NCBI GenBank assembly: GCA_035308025.1
Contig: DATGHL010000029.1
Coordinates: 62,001 to 126,000 of the forward strand
Direction: 5' to 3'
Length of the DNA stretch: 64,000 nt
Origin: Candidatus Binataceae bacterium
Lineage (GTDB): Bacteria > Desulfobacterota > Binatia > Binatales > Binataceae
Below the pieces are notes generated by a model. The model made no database searches. It worked only from the letters and a program-made list of their open reading frames with translations, and was not told where the DNA came from. Made by a program: the position numbers and the translations under genes. Of the stretch, positions 24,726-33,254 are shown piece by piece. Within the stretch, counting starts at the first letter, position 1, and each line of letters opens with the position of its first letter.

Positions 24726-25043
24726 CTAAGCGGAAAGCTGCTTTAGATCCTCGGCCCAATTCTCGTACGGCCGCAGCGCGGTGATCTCGAGCTTCGCCAC
24801 GATATGCGAATAGCCGAGCTTCCAGATCGGCAGGCCCGCGATTGCGTGATCGAGATCGTCCGCCGACGGCAGGTCGAGAATCGCGATGACCACCGGCTCC
24901 CCAGCGACCTTGTAGATACTCTTGATTGCACCCGCCTTTAACGCGCCCAGGGCGGCTTCCGCCTCCTGACGCCAGACCGTGTAGAACTCCTTGTTCGAGG
25001 TCTGCGCGGGCTTTTCGATATGGGCTTTGAGCATGAACAACAT
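24726..25043 (-). CDS. Muconolactone isomerase-like (CatC/YciI-fold) protein
   Basis: The 105-residue protein starts at an ATG with a strong AGGAGG six to seven bases upstream. It has the compact ferredoxin-like fold pattern of muconolactone delta-isomerases: MLFMLKAHIE at the first strand, EFYTVWRQEAEAALGALKAG in the helix, and PVVIAILDLPSADDLDHAIAGLP at the second half. CatC proper acts in the beta-ketoadipate pathway, but no other gene of that pathway is nearby, so the substrate is open. It lies 36 bp after the TldE-like gene on the same strand and is probably cotranscribed with it. Confidence 0.7.
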   Translation of the reverse strand: MLFMLKAHIEKPAQTSNKEFYTVWRQEAEAALGALKAGAIKSIYKVAGEPVVIAILDLPSADDLDHAIAGLPIWKLGYSHIVAKLEITALRPYENWAEDLKQLSA

Positions 25044-25079
25044 TTTTCTTCCTCCTGGCCGTCTGAAAGTTGACCGGCT

Positions 25080-26432
25080 TTATTCGCCGGCGATCATCAT
25101 CTCGCTGACCTTGATCGTCGGTGAGACCGTCGAGGAACGCCAGCGCAGATCGTTCCCGATCATCTCGATTGCCAAAAACATCTCCTTGAGATTGCCCGCG
25201 ATCGTAATCTCCTGCACCGGATAGGCGAGCTCGCCATTCTCGATCCACATCCCGCCGGCGCCGCGCGAGTAATCGCCGGTCACGCCGTTGACGCCGAAGC
25301 CGATCATCTCGGTGACGTAGAGTCCTTGTTTCACCGACCCGATAATCTCGTCGGGCGTATGCCGGCCGGGTTGCAGGTAAAAATTGGTCGTACTGACGCC
25401 CGGCGAATCGCCCACCCCGCGCGACGCGTTACCGGTCGGCGCGAGCTTGAGCTTGCGCGCAGAGTAGGAATCGAGCAGGTAGGTTTTGAGTACACCGTTC
25501 TCAACCAGATTCTTCTGATTGGTCGCGAGACCCTCGCCGTCGAAGGGCTTCGAGCCGAGGCCGCCTTGCATCCGGCCGTCGTCGCGCAGAGTGACAGTTG
25601 GCGCGGCGATCGCCGTGTCGAGGCGATCAGCGAGAAATGACGCCCCCTTGTAGAGTGACGGCCCTGACGCCGCACCCGCGATCGAGCGAATCAGCGACGC
25701 CGCCATCTCCGGATCAAAGACGATCGGTGCGCGCATGGTCTTGATCTTCCGCGCACCCAGCCGCCGCAGCGCCCGCTGCGACGCCGTGACGCCCACCGCC
25801 TCCGCCGCTTCCAGCCGGTCGAAGTGGCGCGACGCCGTGGACCAGTAACCCTGCTGCATCCGGCCGTCGTCCGATTGCGCGATCGGCGCAGCGCCGAGGC
25901 CAAACGAGCTCCCCGCGTACGCGCCGCTGAAGCCCTGGCTGTTGGCGAACATCACCTGGTAGCGGCCCGAACTGAACTCGGCGCCTTCCGAGTTTTTGAT
26001 CCGCGGATCGACCGCCAGCGCGGCCTGCTCCGCCGTGCGCGCCAGCTTCAGCGCCGCGTCGGCCCCGACGATCCCGTGCGTCTGATCGCTCAGATCGAGC
26101 TCCGGAAAATCGTGCGGATGGAGCGCCGGGTCGGGCAGCCCAGCCCACGGATCCGCCGCGGTCAGCCGCGCCATCGCGACCGTGTTGGCGACGAACGCCT
26201 TAAGCGAATCGCGCTCCAGCTCTGCCGTAGAAGCATTCGCCGACGATTGCCCGGTGAAGACGCGCAGCCCCAGCCGGCGCTCGCGCGAGCTTTTGAGCTT
26301 TTCGACTTCGCCCATGCGCACGCCCGCGGCGAGCGATTCCGCGCTCACCAGCAACACCTCGGCGGCGGTCGCTCCGCACTTCCTCGCCTGCTCGAGCACC
26401 CATTCGGCGAGTGCCGGATCAAACTGACTCAT
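25080..26432 (-). CDS. pmbA: TldE/PmbA-family metalloprotease subunit
   Basis: From the ATG at 26432 (GAGAGG upstream) this is 450 residues. It aligns by eye to PmbA/TldE: an N-terminal region with ERRLGLRVFTGQSSANAST, a middle part with IVFDPEMAASLIRSI, and a C-terminal part with GVGDSPGVSTTNFYLQPG and GAGGMWIENGELAYPVQEI. It lacks the HExxxH zinc site, as expected for the non-catalytic partner. TldD and TldE form a heterodimeric protease that degrades or matures peptides, as in microcin B17 maturation and CcdA turnover in E. coli. The partner gene is 62 bp upstream. The longer open frame to 26585 lacks support. Confidence 0.9.
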   Translation of the reverse strand: MSQFDPALAEWVLEQARKCGATAAEVLLVSAESLAAGVRMGEVEKLKSSRERRLGLRVFTGQSSANASTAELERDSLKAFVANTVAMARLTAADPWAGLPDPALHPHDFPELDLSDQTHGIVGADAALKLARTAEQAALAVDPRIKNSEGAEFSSGRYQVMFANSQGFSGAYAGSSFGLGAAPIAQSDDGRMQQGYWSTASRHFDRLEAAEAVGVTASQRALRRLGARKIKTMRAPIVFDPEMAASLIRSIAGAASGPSLYKGASFLADRLDTAIAAPTVTLRDDGRMQGGLGSKPFDGEGLATNQKNLVENGVLKTYLLDSYSARKLKLAPTGNASRGVGDSPGVSTTNFYLQPGRHTPDEIIGSVKQGLYVTEMIGFGVNGVTGDYSRGAGGMWIENGELAYPVQEITIAGNLKEMFLAIEMIGNDLRWRSSTVSPTIKVSEMMIAGE

Positions 26433-26494
26433 CTGTAAATACCTCTCAGCGTCGCGACGGCCCGCAGACTCGCACGCGTTCACGAACGAATGTT

Positions 26495-27946
26495 TCAGGC
26501 GCGGGTGCCCCCGACCGTGAGACCGTCGATTCGGATCGTCGGCAAGCCGACTCCGACCGGCACCGATTGGCCGTCCTTCCCGCAAACCCCGATACCCGAG
26601 TCCAGTGCGAGATCATTGCCGACCATCGAGACCCGCGTGAGCACGTCGGGACCGTTGCCGATCAGCGTCGCACCCTTGACCGGCCGCGTCACCTGCCCGT
26701 CTTCGATCAGGTAGGCCTCGCTCGCTGAAAAGACGAATTTGCCGTTGGTGATATCCACCTGGCCGCCGCCGAAGCTGACCGCGAACAGCCCCTGCTTCAC
26801 CGACTTGATTATATCGTCGGGCGCCGATTCGCCCGGCAGCATGAAGGTGTTGGTCATCCGCGGCATCGGTGCGTGGGCGAAGCTTTCGCGCCGGCCGTTG
26901 CCGGTCGGCGTCATCTTCATCAGCCGCGCGTTGAGCCGATCCTGCAGGTAGCCGCGCAGGATGCCCTTTTCGATCAGCGTCGTGCGCGAGGTTGGCGTCC
27001 CTTCGTCGTCAACGTTGATGCTGCCGCGGCGATTCGCAATCGTGCCGTCATCGACCACCGTGCACAGCGGCGTCGCGACCTGCTGTCCGATCCGACCGCT
27101 GAAAGCCGAGACGCCCTTGCGATTGAAGTCGCCTTCGAGGCCGTGACCGATCGCTTCATGCAGCAGGATTCCCGGCCATCCTGGTCCGAGCACCACCACC
27201 ATCTCGCCCGCCGGCGCGTCGATCGCGTCAAGGTTCGTCAGCGCCTGCCGCGCCGCGCGCAGCGCGTAATCCTTCCAGCGTTCCTGATCGAAGAAGTAGC
27301 TCCATTCGACCCGGCCGCCGCCGCCGAAGGAGCCGATCTGACGGCCCTTGCCCTGCTCCTCGACGATAACGCTGACGCTCAGCCGGCTGAGCGGCTGCAG
27401 ATCAGCGGCAAGCTGCCCCTCGCTATTGACGATCATCACGATCCGCTGCTCGGAGCTGAACGACGCCATCACGTTGCGCACGCGCGGATCGAGCGCACGC
27501 ACGGTCTCGTCGATCTGACGCAGCAGGCGCGCCCGCTCCTCGATCGGGACTTCGAGCGGCGTGCTACCGAGCTCATACAGATGATGGCGCGGCACAGGCT
27601 GCCCGAGGTGCACCGCCGCCGGCGTCGCGCCGCGCTCGTCGGCGATCGCGCGGGCGGCCTCCGCCGCCAGCTTCATCCGATCGATTGTGACCTCGTCGGA
27701 GTAGGCGTAGCCCGTACGATCCTCGGCACAGACCCGCACCCCGACGCCGTGCGAGACGCTCTTCGAGGTCTGATTGACCATCGATTCCTCGAGCCCCAGC
27801 CCCTCGGCGCTGCGGTACTCGAAGTAGAGATCGGCATAATCCGCCTTGCGCTCGAGCGCGTTGCCGAGAATCCGCTCGAAGGCATTCGCGTTCATGCCAA
27901 AGCGGCTCATGAAAAAATTTTCGGGCTTGGTCAGTTCATTCGCCAT
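26495..27946 (-). CDS. tldD: TldD-family zinc metalloprotease
   Basis: This 483-residue catalytic subunit has the zinc site HEAIGH (His263, Glu264, His267) in LLHEAIGHGLEGDF and the third ligand Cys455 in GIGVCGKDGQ, as in TldD. Other family segments are VDDGTIANRRGSINVDDEG and MPRMTNTFMLPG. It should cleave unfolded peptides threaded into the TldD-TldE cavity in the cytoplasm. The ATG at 27946 has AAAGGTG upstream. It is the first gene of tldD-pmbA-isomerase, which follows the end of the ribosomal protein cluster after a terminator. Confidence 0.93.
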   Translation of the reverse strand: MANELTKPENFFMSRFGMNANAFERILGNALERKADYADLYFEYRSAEGLGLEESMVNQTSKSVSHGVGVRVCAEDRTGYAYSDEVTIDRMKLAAEAARAIADERGATPAAVHLGQPVPRHHLYELGSTPLEVPIEERARLLRQIDETVRALDPRVRNVMASFSSEQRIVMIVNSEGQLAADLQPLSRLSVSVIVEEQGKGRQIGSFGGGGRVEWSYFFDQERWKDYALRAARQALTNLDAIDAPAGEMVVVLGPGWPGILLHEAIGHGLEGDFNRKGVSAFSGRIGQQVATPLCTVVDDGTIANRRGSINVDDEGTPTSRTTLIEKGILRGYLQDRLNARLMKMTPTGNGRRESFAHAPMPRMTNTFMLPGESAPDDIIKSVKQGLFAVSFGGGQVDITNGKFVFSASEAYLIEDGQVTRPVKGATLIGNGPDVLTRVSMVGNDLALDSGIGVCGKDGQSVPVGVGLPTIRIDGLTVGGTRA

Positions 27947-28043
27947 TGGTTTATTTCACCTTTCACGTATCGTCATTGTAGCAGAGCGCAGGGTCGCTCG
28001 CGGTGGACGTTACCCACAACTTTCGGGCTCTGCGTCGACAATT

Positions 28044-28078
28044 AGTAAAACTAAAACGGCGCCCGCGAGGACGCCGTT
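28044..28078 (-). terminator. Intrinsic terminator at the end of the ribosomal protein cluster
   Basis: Read on the minus strand, AACGGCGTCC-TCGC-GGGCGCCGTT makes a 10-bp stem (one G-U pair) with a four-base loop, followed by TTAGTTTTAC. It lies 29 bp after the rplQ stop. The strong GC stem and T-run make it the best terminator in the window. Confidence 0.85.
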
Positions 28079-28106
28079 CAACGAACTCAAAGATGATGCG
28101 CCTGGC

Positions 28107-28559
28107 TCAGCCGGCGGCGGCGCGAGCGCGTGCCGGCTCCGCCATTACACGATCGCGGCGAGCCGCCCGTTTCTTCGGCGGCTTTTTCGCCTCGGCCCGC
28201 TCGGAGGTGCCCGTGAATTCGATAATCGACAGCGGCGCCGCGTCGCCGCGCCGGAAACCAAACTTGACCACGCGCGTATAGCCGCCGTTGCGTTCCTTGA
28301 AGCGCGGCGCGATCTCGTCGAAAAGCTTCTTTACGGCGTCGCGCGATTGCATGAAGTTGAACGCCAGCCGCCGCGCGGCGAGGTCGCCACGCTTGCCCAG
28401 CGTCACCATGCGATCGGCGAAGCGCCGCAATTCCTTGGCCTTCGCATCCGTGGTCCTGATCCGCTCATGCTCTAGCAGGGCCAGCACCAGGTTGCGAAAC
28501 AGCGCCTTGCGATGAGCCGACGTGCGGTTGAGCTTCCGCCCCTGATTCATGTGACGCAT
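28107..28559 (-). CDS. rplQ: 50S ribosomal protein L17
   Basis: L17 sits near the peptide exit tunnel. The N-terminal core [17 protein letters not shown] and [14 protein letters not shown] are standard. The protein is 150 residues against 127 in E. coli; the excess is a basic Ala/Arg/Lys-rich C-terminal tail after FTGTSER. GATGAGG lies 11 bases before the ATG. It is the last gene of the alpha cluster, 40 bp after rpoA. Confidence 0.97.
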   Translation of the reverse strand: MRHMNQGRKLNRTSAHRKALFRNLVLALLEHERIRTTDAKAKELRRFADRMVTLGKRGDLAARRLAFNFMQSRDAVKKLFDEIAPRFKERNGGYTRVVKFGFRRGDAAPLSIIEFTGTSERAEAKKPPKKRAARRDRVMAEPARARAAAG

Positions 28560-28599
28560 CTGATTAAAACCTCATCTCTGGCTGCACTTCGGGCGCATT

Positions 28600-29631
28600 C
28601 TAAGCGGACTCGCGCCGCTCCTGCTCTTCCCACATGCGATCGAGTTCGCCGCGCGCCGGCAGATTATCCAGCCGCATCCCGAGCGACAGCCCCATGTCGG
28701 TCAGCACTTCCTTGATTTCCGTCAACGACTTGCGGCCGAAATTCTTGATCCGCAGCATGTCCTGCTCCGCGCGCTGGACCAGTTCGCCGATATACTTGAT
28801 GTCGGCGTTCTGCAATCCGTTGAAGGCGCGCACCGAGATCGGCAGCCCTTCAACCGGGCGATACAGATATTCATTGATCGCCGGACGCGCGTCGCTCGGC
28901 GCCGCGCCGCCGACCACGGCCTCGACGTCATCTTCCTCGACGCCCGCGAAGATCGACATCTGATCGCGCATCACGCGCGCCGCATAGGTCAGCGCCTCGC
29001 GCGGCGAAATCGAACCGTCGGTCCAGATTTCGAGCGCCAGCCGGTCGTAATCCGTACGCTGACCGACGCGCGCGTTGGTCACGACGAAGTTCGCGCGCTT
29101 AACCGGCGCATAGATCGCGTCGAGCCGAATCGTCCCGATCGGCTCTTCGTCCTCGCTGCGCTCGCCCGGTACGTAACCGCGCCCGCGCTTGATCACCAGT
29201 TCGACATCGAAGTCGGCGCCCTTATCGAGCGTCGCGATATGCTGATTCGGCGTCAGCACTTCGAGGCTCGGTCCGCCGGTGATATCCCGCGCCGTCACTA
29301 CCGACTCGCCCTTCGCCTTCAGCGTCGCCGTCAGCTCTTCACCTTCGTGCAGCCGCAGCCGGACTTCCTTGAGGTTCAAGATGATGTCCGTCACGTCCTC
29401 TTTGACCCCGGGCACCGTCGAGAATTCGTGCAGGACGCCCTTGATCCGTACCGCGGTGATCGCGAAGCCCGGCAACGAGGAGAGCAGGATGCGGCGCATT
29501 GCGTTGCCGATCGTGATCCCATAGCCGCGCTCGAGCGGTTCGGCAAAGAAGCGCCCGTACATCGGGGTCAGCTCCTTTTCTTCAAACTCGACCGTCTTGG
29601 GTTTGATCAGGTCACGCCAATCGTTATGCAT
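28600..29631 (-). CDS. rpoA: RNA polymerase alpha subunit
   Basis: The 343-residue protein has the N-terminal dimerisation domain (RGYGITIGNAMRRILLSSLPG, conserved in all alpha subunits) and the C-terminal UP-element-binding domain (NFGRKSLTEIKEVL). A linker of about 20 residues separates them. E. coli alpha is 329 residues. It nucleates polymerase assembly by dimerising and binding beta and beta prime. The position between rpsD and rplQ is the classical alpha-operon arrangement. Confidence 0.98.
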   Translation of the reverse strand: MHNDWRDLIKPKTVEFEEKELTPMYGRFFAEPLERGYGITIGNAMRRILLSSLPGFAITAVRIKGVLHEFSTVPGVKEDVTDIILNLKEVRLRLHEGEELTATLKAKGESVVTARDITGGPSLEVLTPNQHIATLDKGADFDVELVIKRGRGYVPGERSEDEEPIGTIRLDAIYAPVKRANFVVTNARVGQRTDYDRLALEIWTDGSISPREALTYAARVMRDQMSIFAGVEEDDVEAVVGGAAPSDARPAINEYLYRPVEGLPISVRAFNGLQNADIKYIGELVQRAEQDMLRIKNFGRKSLTEIKEVLTDMGLSLGMRLDNLPARGELDRMWEEQERRESA

Positions 29632-29740
29632 AGTTGTTTATCTTAACCGCCGAAAATTTGGATTCGCTGTGCAATAATTTTCACCCGCGCGGCATCTGCC
29701 GCGGCTAACGCCAATTTGCCGCGCTCAATGCGCGGCGCTG

Positions 29741-30367
29741 CTAGCGCGAGTAGTGTTCAACGATCAGCTTTTCGCTGATCGGCATCGTCAGATCAGCCCG
29801 CGCCGGCAGGGCTTTGAGCGAGCCGCGGAACTGCTCGCGCTCGAGCGTCATCCAAGGCGGCACGCCGCGCCGCTGCGCCAGCTCGATCGCCTCGACCACG
29901 ACCTTCTTTTGCCGGCTCTTTTCCGCGATGCTGACGACCTCGCTTACATTCACCAGATGCGACGGAATAGTAATCGTCCGGCCGTTAATCGCGATATGCC
30001 CGTGCCGCACCAGTTGCCGCGCCTGCGCCAGCGAACTCGCGAAGCCCAGCCGGTAGACGACGTTGTCCAGCCGCCGCTCGAGCAGCACCAGCAGATTCTC
30101 GCCGGTGATCCCCGCCATCCGCTCCGCGCTCGCGAAGTAGCCGGCAAACTGCTTCTCGAGCAACCCGTAGATGCGCCGGACCTTCTGCTTTTCCCGCAGC
30201 CGGATCGCAAACTCTGAAAAGCGCGTGCGCGCCTGGCCGTGCGCCCCCGGCGGATAATTGCGCCGCTCGATCGCGCACTTGTCCGAATAACAGCGCTCAC
30301 CCTTGAGGAAGAGCTTGAGCCCTTCGCGCCGGCACATCCGGCAGACCGGACCGAGATTTCTCGCCAC
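29741..30367 (-). CDS. rpsD: 30S ribosomal protein S4, zinc-binding form
   Basis: The 208-residue primary 16S-binding protein has the S4 RNA-binding fold in [21 protein letters not shown] and [10 protein letters not shown]. The N-terminus carries Cys9, Cys12, Cys26 and Cys31, the same spacing as the zinc site of Thermus S4, so this is the C+ form. In E. coli S4 represses the alpha operon; a similar role is possible here. A gap of 109 bp separates it from rpoA. Confidence 0.98.
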   Translation of the reverse strand: MARNLGPVCRMCRREGLKLFLKGERCYSDKCAIERRNYPPGAHGQARTRFSEFAIRLREKQKVRRIYGLLEKQFAGYFASAERMAGITGENLLVLLERRLDNVVYRLGFASSLAQARQLVRHGHIAINGRTITIPSHLVNVSEVVSIAEKSRQKKVVVEAIELAQRRGVPPWMTLEREQFRGSLKALPARADLTMPISEKLIVEHYSR

Positions 30368-30452
30368 CTTGCTCTTCGCTCCTTACTTCTAATCAGGCCG
30401 CACTTCTAATCAGACCGCGCTCTAGTCAGACCCCGAAAATCAGATCCGGAAA

Positions 30453-30920
30453 TCAGACCCGGCGCTTCTTGGGCGGCCGGCAGCCGTTATGTGGTATCGG
30501 CGTCACGTCCTTAATCGATTGCACGTTGAGCCCGGTGGCTTGCAGCGCGCGCACCGCCGATTCGCGCCCTCCCCCCGGTCCCTTCACGTACACGACTACC
30601 GAACGCATTCCGTATTCCCCGACTTTGCGGGCGGCCGCCTCCGCCGCCATCTGCGCAGCGAACGGCGTCCCTTTGCGCGAACCCTTGAAGCCCACCGAGC
30701 CCGCGCTCGACCACGCCACCACCAAGCCCTGATGGTCGGTGATCGTTACGATCGTATTGTTGAAAGTCGCGTGCACGTGCGCGATCCCTTCCGGCACGCT
30801 GCGCTTGGTCCGCTTGCGGCGTGGTGCGGGCGCTGCGGCGCCTGCCGGCGCCGGGGTCCCAGTAGCCTCGGCCGGGGCCGGAGCGGGCGTCGTTTCCTTG
30901 CTTTCGTTCTCGTCAGCCAT
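30453..30920 (-). CDS. rpsK: 30S ribosomal protein S11 with N-terminal extension
   Basis: The C-terminal 115 residues are canonical S11: [18 protein letters not shown], the [20 protein letters not shown] block and the C-terminal [11 protein letters not shown]. The first 40 or so residues are extra, an Ala/Pro-rich acidic stretch ending in a basic RRKRTKR patch, making 155 residues against 129 in E. coli. The ATG at 30920 is the only start with normal spacing to rpsM (32 bp). S11 forms part of the platform near the mRNA exit. Confidence 0.97.
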   Translation of the reverse strand: MADENESKETTPAPAPAEATGTPAPAGAAAPAPRRKRTKRSVPEGIAHVHATFNNTIVTITDHQGLVVAWSSAGSVGFKGSRKGTPFAAQMAAEAAARKVGEYGMRSVVVYVKGPGGGRESAVRALQATGLNVQSIKDVTPIPHNGCRPPKKRRV

Positions 30921-30952
30921 TTAGCTTTTTCTCTCGACTTGTTCGCGAACGG

Positions 30953-31336
30953 CTAGCCTTTGGGCGGCGCCTGCTTCTTGCCCGCTACCAGTTTGCGCGG
31001 CCCCTTGCGCGTGCGTGCATTCGTATGGGTCCGCTGGCCGCGCACCGGTAATCCCCGCCGATGGCGGATGCCGCGATAGCTGCCCAAATCCATCAGCCGC
31101 TTGATTGCCTGCTGATGATCGCGCCGCAGGTCGCCCTCGACCTCATAATCGGCGTCGATCACGTTACGAATGCGCACCTGCTCTTCGGCGCTCAACTCGT
31201 CGCTATTCCGCGCGGCATCGACATTCGCCTTCGCCAGGATCTTTTGCGCTGCGGTACGGCCGATGCCGTAGATATAGGTCAGCGCAATCTCCATGCGTTT
31301 ATTGTGTGGCAGCTCCACTCCGGCAACACGCGCCAT
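30953..31336 (-). CDS. rpsM: 30S ribosomal protein S13
   Basis: The 127-residue head protein contacts the P-site tRNA and the large subunit. It starts [21 protein letters not shown] and ends with the [14 protein letters not shown] basic tail, both conserved. It is 15 bp downstream of rpmJ, the usual order. E. coli S13 is 118 residues, and the extra residues are a basic tail end. Confidence 0.98.
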   Translation of the reverse strand: MARVAGVELPHNKRMEIALTYIYGIGRTAAQKILAKANVDAARNSDELSAEEQVRIRNVIDADYEVEGDLRRDHQQAIKRLMDLGSYRGIRHRRGLPVRGQRTHTNARTRKGPRKLVAGKKQAPPKG

Positions 31337-31351
31337 CGAATTCGCCTCCCG

Positions 31352-31465
31352 TTAGCCCTGCCGCTGCTTGTGCCGCGGATTCGAACACAAAATCCGGATG
31401 ACGCCGAGCCGGCGCACCACTTTGCAGTTCTTGCAGATCTTTTTTACCGAGGCCCGAACCTTCAT
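31352..31465 (-). CDS. rpmJ: 50S ribosomal protein L36, zinc form
   Basis: A 37-codon gene. It reads [15 protein letters not shown], then [22 protein letters not shown]. The ligands CxxC, Cys and His of the zinc-binding C+ type are all present. It lies between infA and rpsM, its standard place, 15 bp before rpsM. The ATG and TAA codons and flanking spacing are clear. Confidence 0.96.
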   Translation of the reverse strand: MKVRASVKKICKNCKVVRRLGVIRILCSNPRHKQRQG

Positions 31466-31534
31466 CTCACTTCCTGCTGCTCGCCACTTCGCGCTCGTCC
31501 TTCTATCCTGCCACTCGTGCTTGGCCCCGAAACC

Positions 31535-31753
31535 CTAGCGCACCCGGTACGTAATCCGCCCGCGCGTCAGGTCATAGGGCGACAGCTCAACTGTGACTTT
31601 GTCGCCCGGCAGAATCTTGATGTAATGCATGCGCATCTTGCCCGAGATATGCGCGAGCACGCGGTGGCCATTCTCTAAGGTCACCCGAAACATTGCATTG
31701 GGCAGCGCCTCTTGCACCGACCCGCTCACTTCAATTGCATCGCCCTTCGACAT
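31535..31753 (-). CDS. infA: Translation initiation factor IF-1
   Basis: The 72-residue protein is a single OB fold with the conserved [17 protein letters not shown] and [19 protein letters not shown] segments. IF-1 binds the A site of the 30S subunit during initiation. Length equals the E. coli protein. It follows map by 43 bp and precedes rpmJ. Confidence 0.98.
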   Translation of the reverse strand: MSKGDAIEVSGSVQEALPNAMFRVTLENGHRVLAHISGKMRMHYIKILPGDKVTVELSPYDLTRGRITYRVR

Positions 31754-31796
31754 AAATTGCCTCGTTCAAATGACTGGCCAACTCAATAGATTTGGC

Positions 31797-32564
31797 TCAA
31801 TTGAGTTGGCTCAGAATCTCCGGACCCGCCGCGGTGATCGCGATCGAGTGCTCGAAGTGCGCCGAGAGCTTGCCGTCGGCGGTAACCGCGGTCCAGCCAT
31901 CGTCGAGAATCTCCAGATGCGGCGTACCCTGATTCACCATCGGCTCGATCGCCAGCACCATCCCTTCCTGGAGGCGCGGATTCGGCATCCCAGCGCGAAA
32001 ATAATTCGGCACCTGCGGCTCTTCGTGCAGCTTGCGCCCGATCCCGTGACCGGCGAACTCCGTCACCACCGAAAAGCCCGCCTCCTCGGCGGTCCGCTGC
32101 ACCGCGCGCGCGATGTCGCTTATCCGATTGCCCGTCCTCGCCTGTTCGATCCCGGCGTAAAGCGCCTCTCGCGTCACCCGCATCAGGCGCTCGGCCTCAC
32201 TCGACACCGGCCCAATCGCGATCGTGCGCGCCGCGTCGCCGAAGAAACCCTCATACGAGACGCCGAAATCCAGCCCGACGATGTCGCCCGATTTGAGTTT
32301 GCGCCCGGCTCGCGGAATTCCATGCACAATCTCGTCATTGATCGAAACGCACAGACTATGGCGATACTCCACCGTATGAGGCTTATAGCCTTTGAACGCC
32401 GGCAGCGCGCCCTTGCTGCGCGTCAATTCTTCCGCCAGACGATCGAGCTGCAGCGTGCTCACTCCGGGCTTCGCCGCAGCCGCCAGTTGCACCAGCACCT
32501 CCGCGACGATTCGGCTCGCCGTTCGCATCAGCACCAGCTCTTCCGCGTTCTTCAGCGTGATCAC
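31797..32564 (-). CDS. map: Methionine aminopeptidase, type I
   Basis: The 255-residue pita-bread metallopeptidase removes the initiator Met. The metal-site residues lie in DIVGLDFGVSYEGFFGDAARTI (two Asp), EFAGHGIGRKLHEEP (His) and MVLAIEPMV (Glu), with the last Glu in SAHFEHSIAIT. The start is GTG, overlapping the adk stop by 4 bp (GTGA), so translation is probably coupled. This gene order, adk-map-infA, is common outside the Gammaproteobacteria. Confidence 0.97.
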   Translation of the reverse strand: MITLKNAEELVLMRTASRIVAEVLVQLAAAAKPGVSTLQLDRLAEELTRSKGALPAFKGYKPHTVEYRHSLCVSINDEIVHGIPRAGRKLKSGDIVGLDFGVSYEGFFGDAARTIAIGPVSSEAERLMRVTREALYAGIEQARTGNRISDIARAVQRTAEEAGFSVVTEFAGHGIGRKLHEEPQVPNYFRAGMPNPRLQEGMVLAIEPMVNQGTPHLEILDDGWTAVTADGKLSAHFEHSIAITAAGPEILSQLN

Positions 32565-33214
32565 GCGAGTTTTACGCCGAGCGCGTCCCGAATCCGCCGT
32601 TCAATATCCGCCGGACTCCCGATCCCGTCGATTTCCGCCAGCAAACCGAGCTTCGCGTAATGCTCGAGCAGTGGGCGCGTCGACTCATTATAAACTTCCA
32701 GCCGCGTCCTCACCGTATCTTCGGCGTCGTCGTCCCGCTGATAAAGTTCACCGTTGCACTTGTTGCACATCTCCATATTGCGCGGCGGATCATAAATCAC
32801 GTGGTACATCGCCGCGCATTTCCGGCAGGTCCGCCGCCCCGAGATACGCTTGACGATCTCGGCGTCGGGTACTGCAATCGCCACCACCTTGTCGAGCGCT
32901 ACGCCGCGAACTTTCAGCATCTGCGCCAGCGTCTCGGCCTGCGGCACCGTACGTGGAAAGCCGTCAAGTATGAATCCCTCCCGCGTGTCGGGCTGATCTA
33001 GCCGCTCGCCAATCATCGCCAGCACGAGATCGTCGGGAACCAGCTCTCCGCGATCCATGAAGCGCTTGGCTTTGAGGCCCGACTCGGTCCCGTTACGCAC
33101 CGCCGCGCGCAGCAAATCGCCGCTGGCGATTTGTGGAACCCGCAGCCCGCCTTCGAGCATTCGTGCCTGCGTGCCCTTGCCGGCTCCAGGCGGACCCAAC
33201 AAAACCAGTCGCAT
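32561..33214 (-). CDS. adk: Adenylate kinase, zinc-LID type
   Basis: Adk interconverts ATP plus AMP and two ADP. From the ATG at 33214 it is 217 residues and starts with the P-loop MRLVLLGPPGAGKGTQ. LDGFPRT and the LID arginines are present. The LID carries Cys130, Cys133, Cys150 and Cys153, a zinc site typical of Gram-positive and some other lineages but absent from E. coli Adk. The longer open frame to 33274 would put extra residues before the P-loop and overlap secY. Confidence 0.97.
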   Translation of the reverse strand: MRLVLLGPPGAGKGTQARMLEGGLRVPQIASGDLLRAAVRNGTESGLKAKRFMDRGELVPDDLVLAMIGERLDQPDTREGFILDGFPRTVPQAETLAQMLKVRGVALDKVVAIAVPDAEIVKRISGRRTCRKCAAMYHVIYDPPRNMEMCNKCNGELYQRDDDAEDTVRTRLEVYNESTRPLLEHYAKLGLLAEIDGIGSPADIERRIRDALGVKLA

Positions 33215-33254
33215 CTGCGCTTGTCCCTTAACCGATCGCCCTTGCGTCCGCCAC

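Noticed and set aside
26873-28045. Plus-strand open frame opposite tldD
   Set aside because: Antisense to a gene with an intact zinc site; no recognisable protein features.
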